A stretch of 34,772 bases of DNA from Candidatus Fermentibacterota bacterium. GTDB lineage: Bacteria > JAFGKV01. The position numbers and the translations under genes were made by a program. Position 1 is the stretch's first letter. Each line of letters begins with the position of its first letter. This document shows positions 33,602-34,772 of this stretch, in pieces. The notes below the pieces were generated by a model. It worked only from the letters and a program-made list of their open reading frames with translations, ran no database searches and had not been told where the DNA came from. The stretch spans positions 1 through 34,772 of the forward strand of contig JAFGKV010000245.1 in NCBI GenBank assembly GCA_016928395.1, given 5' to 3'.

Positions 33602-34243
33602 GTGGCCAGGCTCGCGGTCAATGCAACCCGAATGGAGCTCTTGCGGCTGCGAAAGCGCGTTGCTTTGGCGCGCCGGGGGCACAAGCTCCTGAAAGACAAG
33701 CAAGATGAGCTCATGAGGCGGTTTCTGGAGCTGCTGGCACGTACCCAGGAGCTTCGGCGCCAGGTGGAGGACGGCTTGGCCCGGGCACACTGGAGTTTCT
33801 CCTATGCCTCCGCCACCATGTCGCCGGAGATCATGGATGTGGCGTTCCTTCTCTCCCCGGCCGAGCTCACCATCGAGACATCTACCGTGCCCGTCCTGAA
33901 CCTGCGGACACCACGGTTCGAGCTGAAGAGCGAAGGCTCGACCCATGGGTATGGATTCGCCTTCACCTCGGGGGCGCTGGACATCGCCTTGGAGCAGTAT
34001 CAGGCGATTCTTCCCGCCATGGTAGAGCTTGCCGAACGGGAGAAAGGTCTGGAGATGCTCTCCGAGCAGATCGAGAAGACGCGGCGCAGGGTCAATGCTC
34101 TGGAGTATGTGCTGATCCCTAATTTGGTGGAGACCATACGGTATATCACCCTCAGGCTGTCCGAGATGGAACGCGGAGACTTGACTCGCATCATGAAGGT
34201 CAAGTCGATGCTGGAGGCCGCGCGAAGCGCCCGAGATAGCTGA
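33602..34243 (+). CDS. V-type ATPase subunit D (central shaft)
   Basis: This 213-residue subunit forms a long antiparallel coiled coil that acts as the rotating shaft. The N-terminus LAVNATRMELLRLRKRVALA and the stretch GHKLLKDKQDELMRRFLEL are family hallmarks. The C-terminal helix carries RRRVNALEYVLIPNLVETIRYI in shorter conserved pieces (NALEYVLIP). The start is GTG at 33602 with AGGAGG about 8 bases upstream. The stop overlaps the next ATG by one base. Confidence 0.94.
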   Translation: MARLAVNATRMELLRLRKRVALARRGHKLLKDKQDELMRRFLELLARTQELRRQVEDGLARAHWSFSYASATMSPEIMDVAFLLSPAELTIETSTVPVLNLRTPRFELKSEGSTHGYGFAFTSGALDIALEQYQAILPAMVELAEREKGLEMLSEQIEKTRRRVNALEYVLIPNLVETIRYITLRLSEMERGDLTRIMKVKSMLEAARSARDS

Positions 34244-34772
34244 TGCTTCTCCAGGTCTTCTGCCTCGCCCTGCTCATCGGAATCAGTGGCGATTCCGTGG
34301 TCGGCCTCTGGCAGACCATCGATGATGAGACAGGCGAGCCCAAGGCGATCGTGGAGATCGACCTGCGCGACGGGCTGCTGTACGGGCGCATAGCCCGGCT
34401 GTATCCGGAGGAAGGTGACGACGTGGATCCCCTCTGCGACAAGTGCCCCGATGAGCGCAGGGACAAGCCCATCATTGGCATGACCATCATCGACGGCCTG
34501 CGACGAAAGGGCGAGAGGTGGGGCGCCGGCACAATACTCGACCCCGAGAAGGGAAAGCTCTACGCCTGCCAGCTGTGGCGGGAGGATGAGGTGCTGCGGG
34601 TTCGGGGTTCCGTTTTCATCTTCCACCGCACCCAGACCTGGATTCGGGCGCCGTCCGAGGACGACTCCGAAGAGGCGCTCCCCGCTCTAGCCCGGATATT
34701 TCATGAGGGGTTGGGATCGGGGGTAAAAGAGGGGTGGAGCCTGGCCAGACGAGACCGAGCCGCGATCGCCTC
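34243..34772 (+). CDS. DUF2147 exported protein, 3' end beyond the window
   Basis: The frame starts at the ATG overlapping the subunit D stop (TGATG) and stays open to the window edge, giving at least 176 residues. A short hydrophobic leader (MLLQVFCLALLIGISG) looks like a signal peptide, although no Lys or Arg precedes the core. The rest matches DUF2147: VVGLWQTIDDETGEPKAIVE, then DGLLYGRIARLYPE, CDKCPDERRDKPIIGM, GTILDPEKGKLYACQLW and a terminal RTQTWIR. Beyond the domain at least 35 more residues follow (from about 140), so the protein has an extra C-terminal part. DUF2147 proteins are small secreted proteins of unknown biochemical role. The coupling to the ATPase operon may be positional only. 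Confidence 0.8.
   Translation, partial: MLLQVFCLALLIGISGDSVVGLWQTIDDETGEPKAIVEIDLRDGLLYGRIARLYPEEGDDVDPLCDKCPDERRDKPIIGMTIIDGLRRKGERWGAGTILDPEKGKLYACQLWREDEVLRVRGSVFIFHRTQTWIRAPSEDDSEEALPALARIFHEGLGSGVKEGWSLARRDRAAIA

Overview
The window looks like part of the chromosome of an uncultivated, GC-rich, Gram-negative-type bacterium that probably lives without oxygen. The signs are an Ig-repeat lipoprotein, a probable outer-membrane protein and an mreBCD-mrdA-rodA wall module. The window also has a V-type ATPase, a tungsten-type aldehyde:ferredoxin oxidoreductase with its own polyferredoxin, and an oxygen-sensitive two-subunit class I fumarase. The lineage cannot be fixed from the sequence alone. 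An FCB-type or related candidate phylum is my guess.

Layout. Positions 1-1011 hold no intact gene, only a decayed DUF418 fragment and small inverted repeats. A large lipoprotein with about eight Ig-like repeats and a C-terminal SGNH hydrolase domain follows on the minus strand (1012-4323). It is divergent from a secreted, probably beta-barrel protein (4988-6151). From 6475 to 14940 all eight genes lie on the minus strand. In transcription order they are: radical SAM protein, family 2 glycosyltransferase, polyferredoxin, aldehyde:ferredoxin oxidoreductase (AOR), GT-C membrane glycosyltransferase, YbhN-like flippase-type membrane protein, SGNH hydrolase and hotdog thioesterase. Several are coupled by ATGA or GTGA overlaps. 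This mixture of envelope-glycan genes and a tungsten-enzyme pair is the least conventional part of the window.

From 15066 to 17836 the plus strand carries a divergent MutM/Fpg DNA glycosylase and the two fumarase subunits, each transcription unit with a plausible sigma-70-type promoter. From 25176 down to 17888 the minus strand carries tRNA-Ser(GCU), mreB, mreC, mreD, mrdA (PBP2), rodA, lgt and comF. This is the classical rod-shape and elongation module followed by lipoprotein maturation.

From 25650 to the right edge the plus strand carries a complete V/A-type ATPase operon in the order G/H-like stalk subunit, I, K, E, C, F, A, B, D, nearly all with overlapping ends. A translationally coupled DUF2147 gene follows and runs off the window. 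The proteolipid subunit K keeps all five side chains that bind Na+ in the Enterococcus hirae ring, so the enzyme is predicted to be Na+-coupled.

Most of the window is conventional core genome. The points most worth a second look are the glycan/AOR gene train, the Na+ signature in subunit K, an Ig-lipoprotein SGNH domain lacking its block III Asn, a MutM lacking the usual void-filling loop, and a strong hairpin that would bury the start of the GT-C gene.
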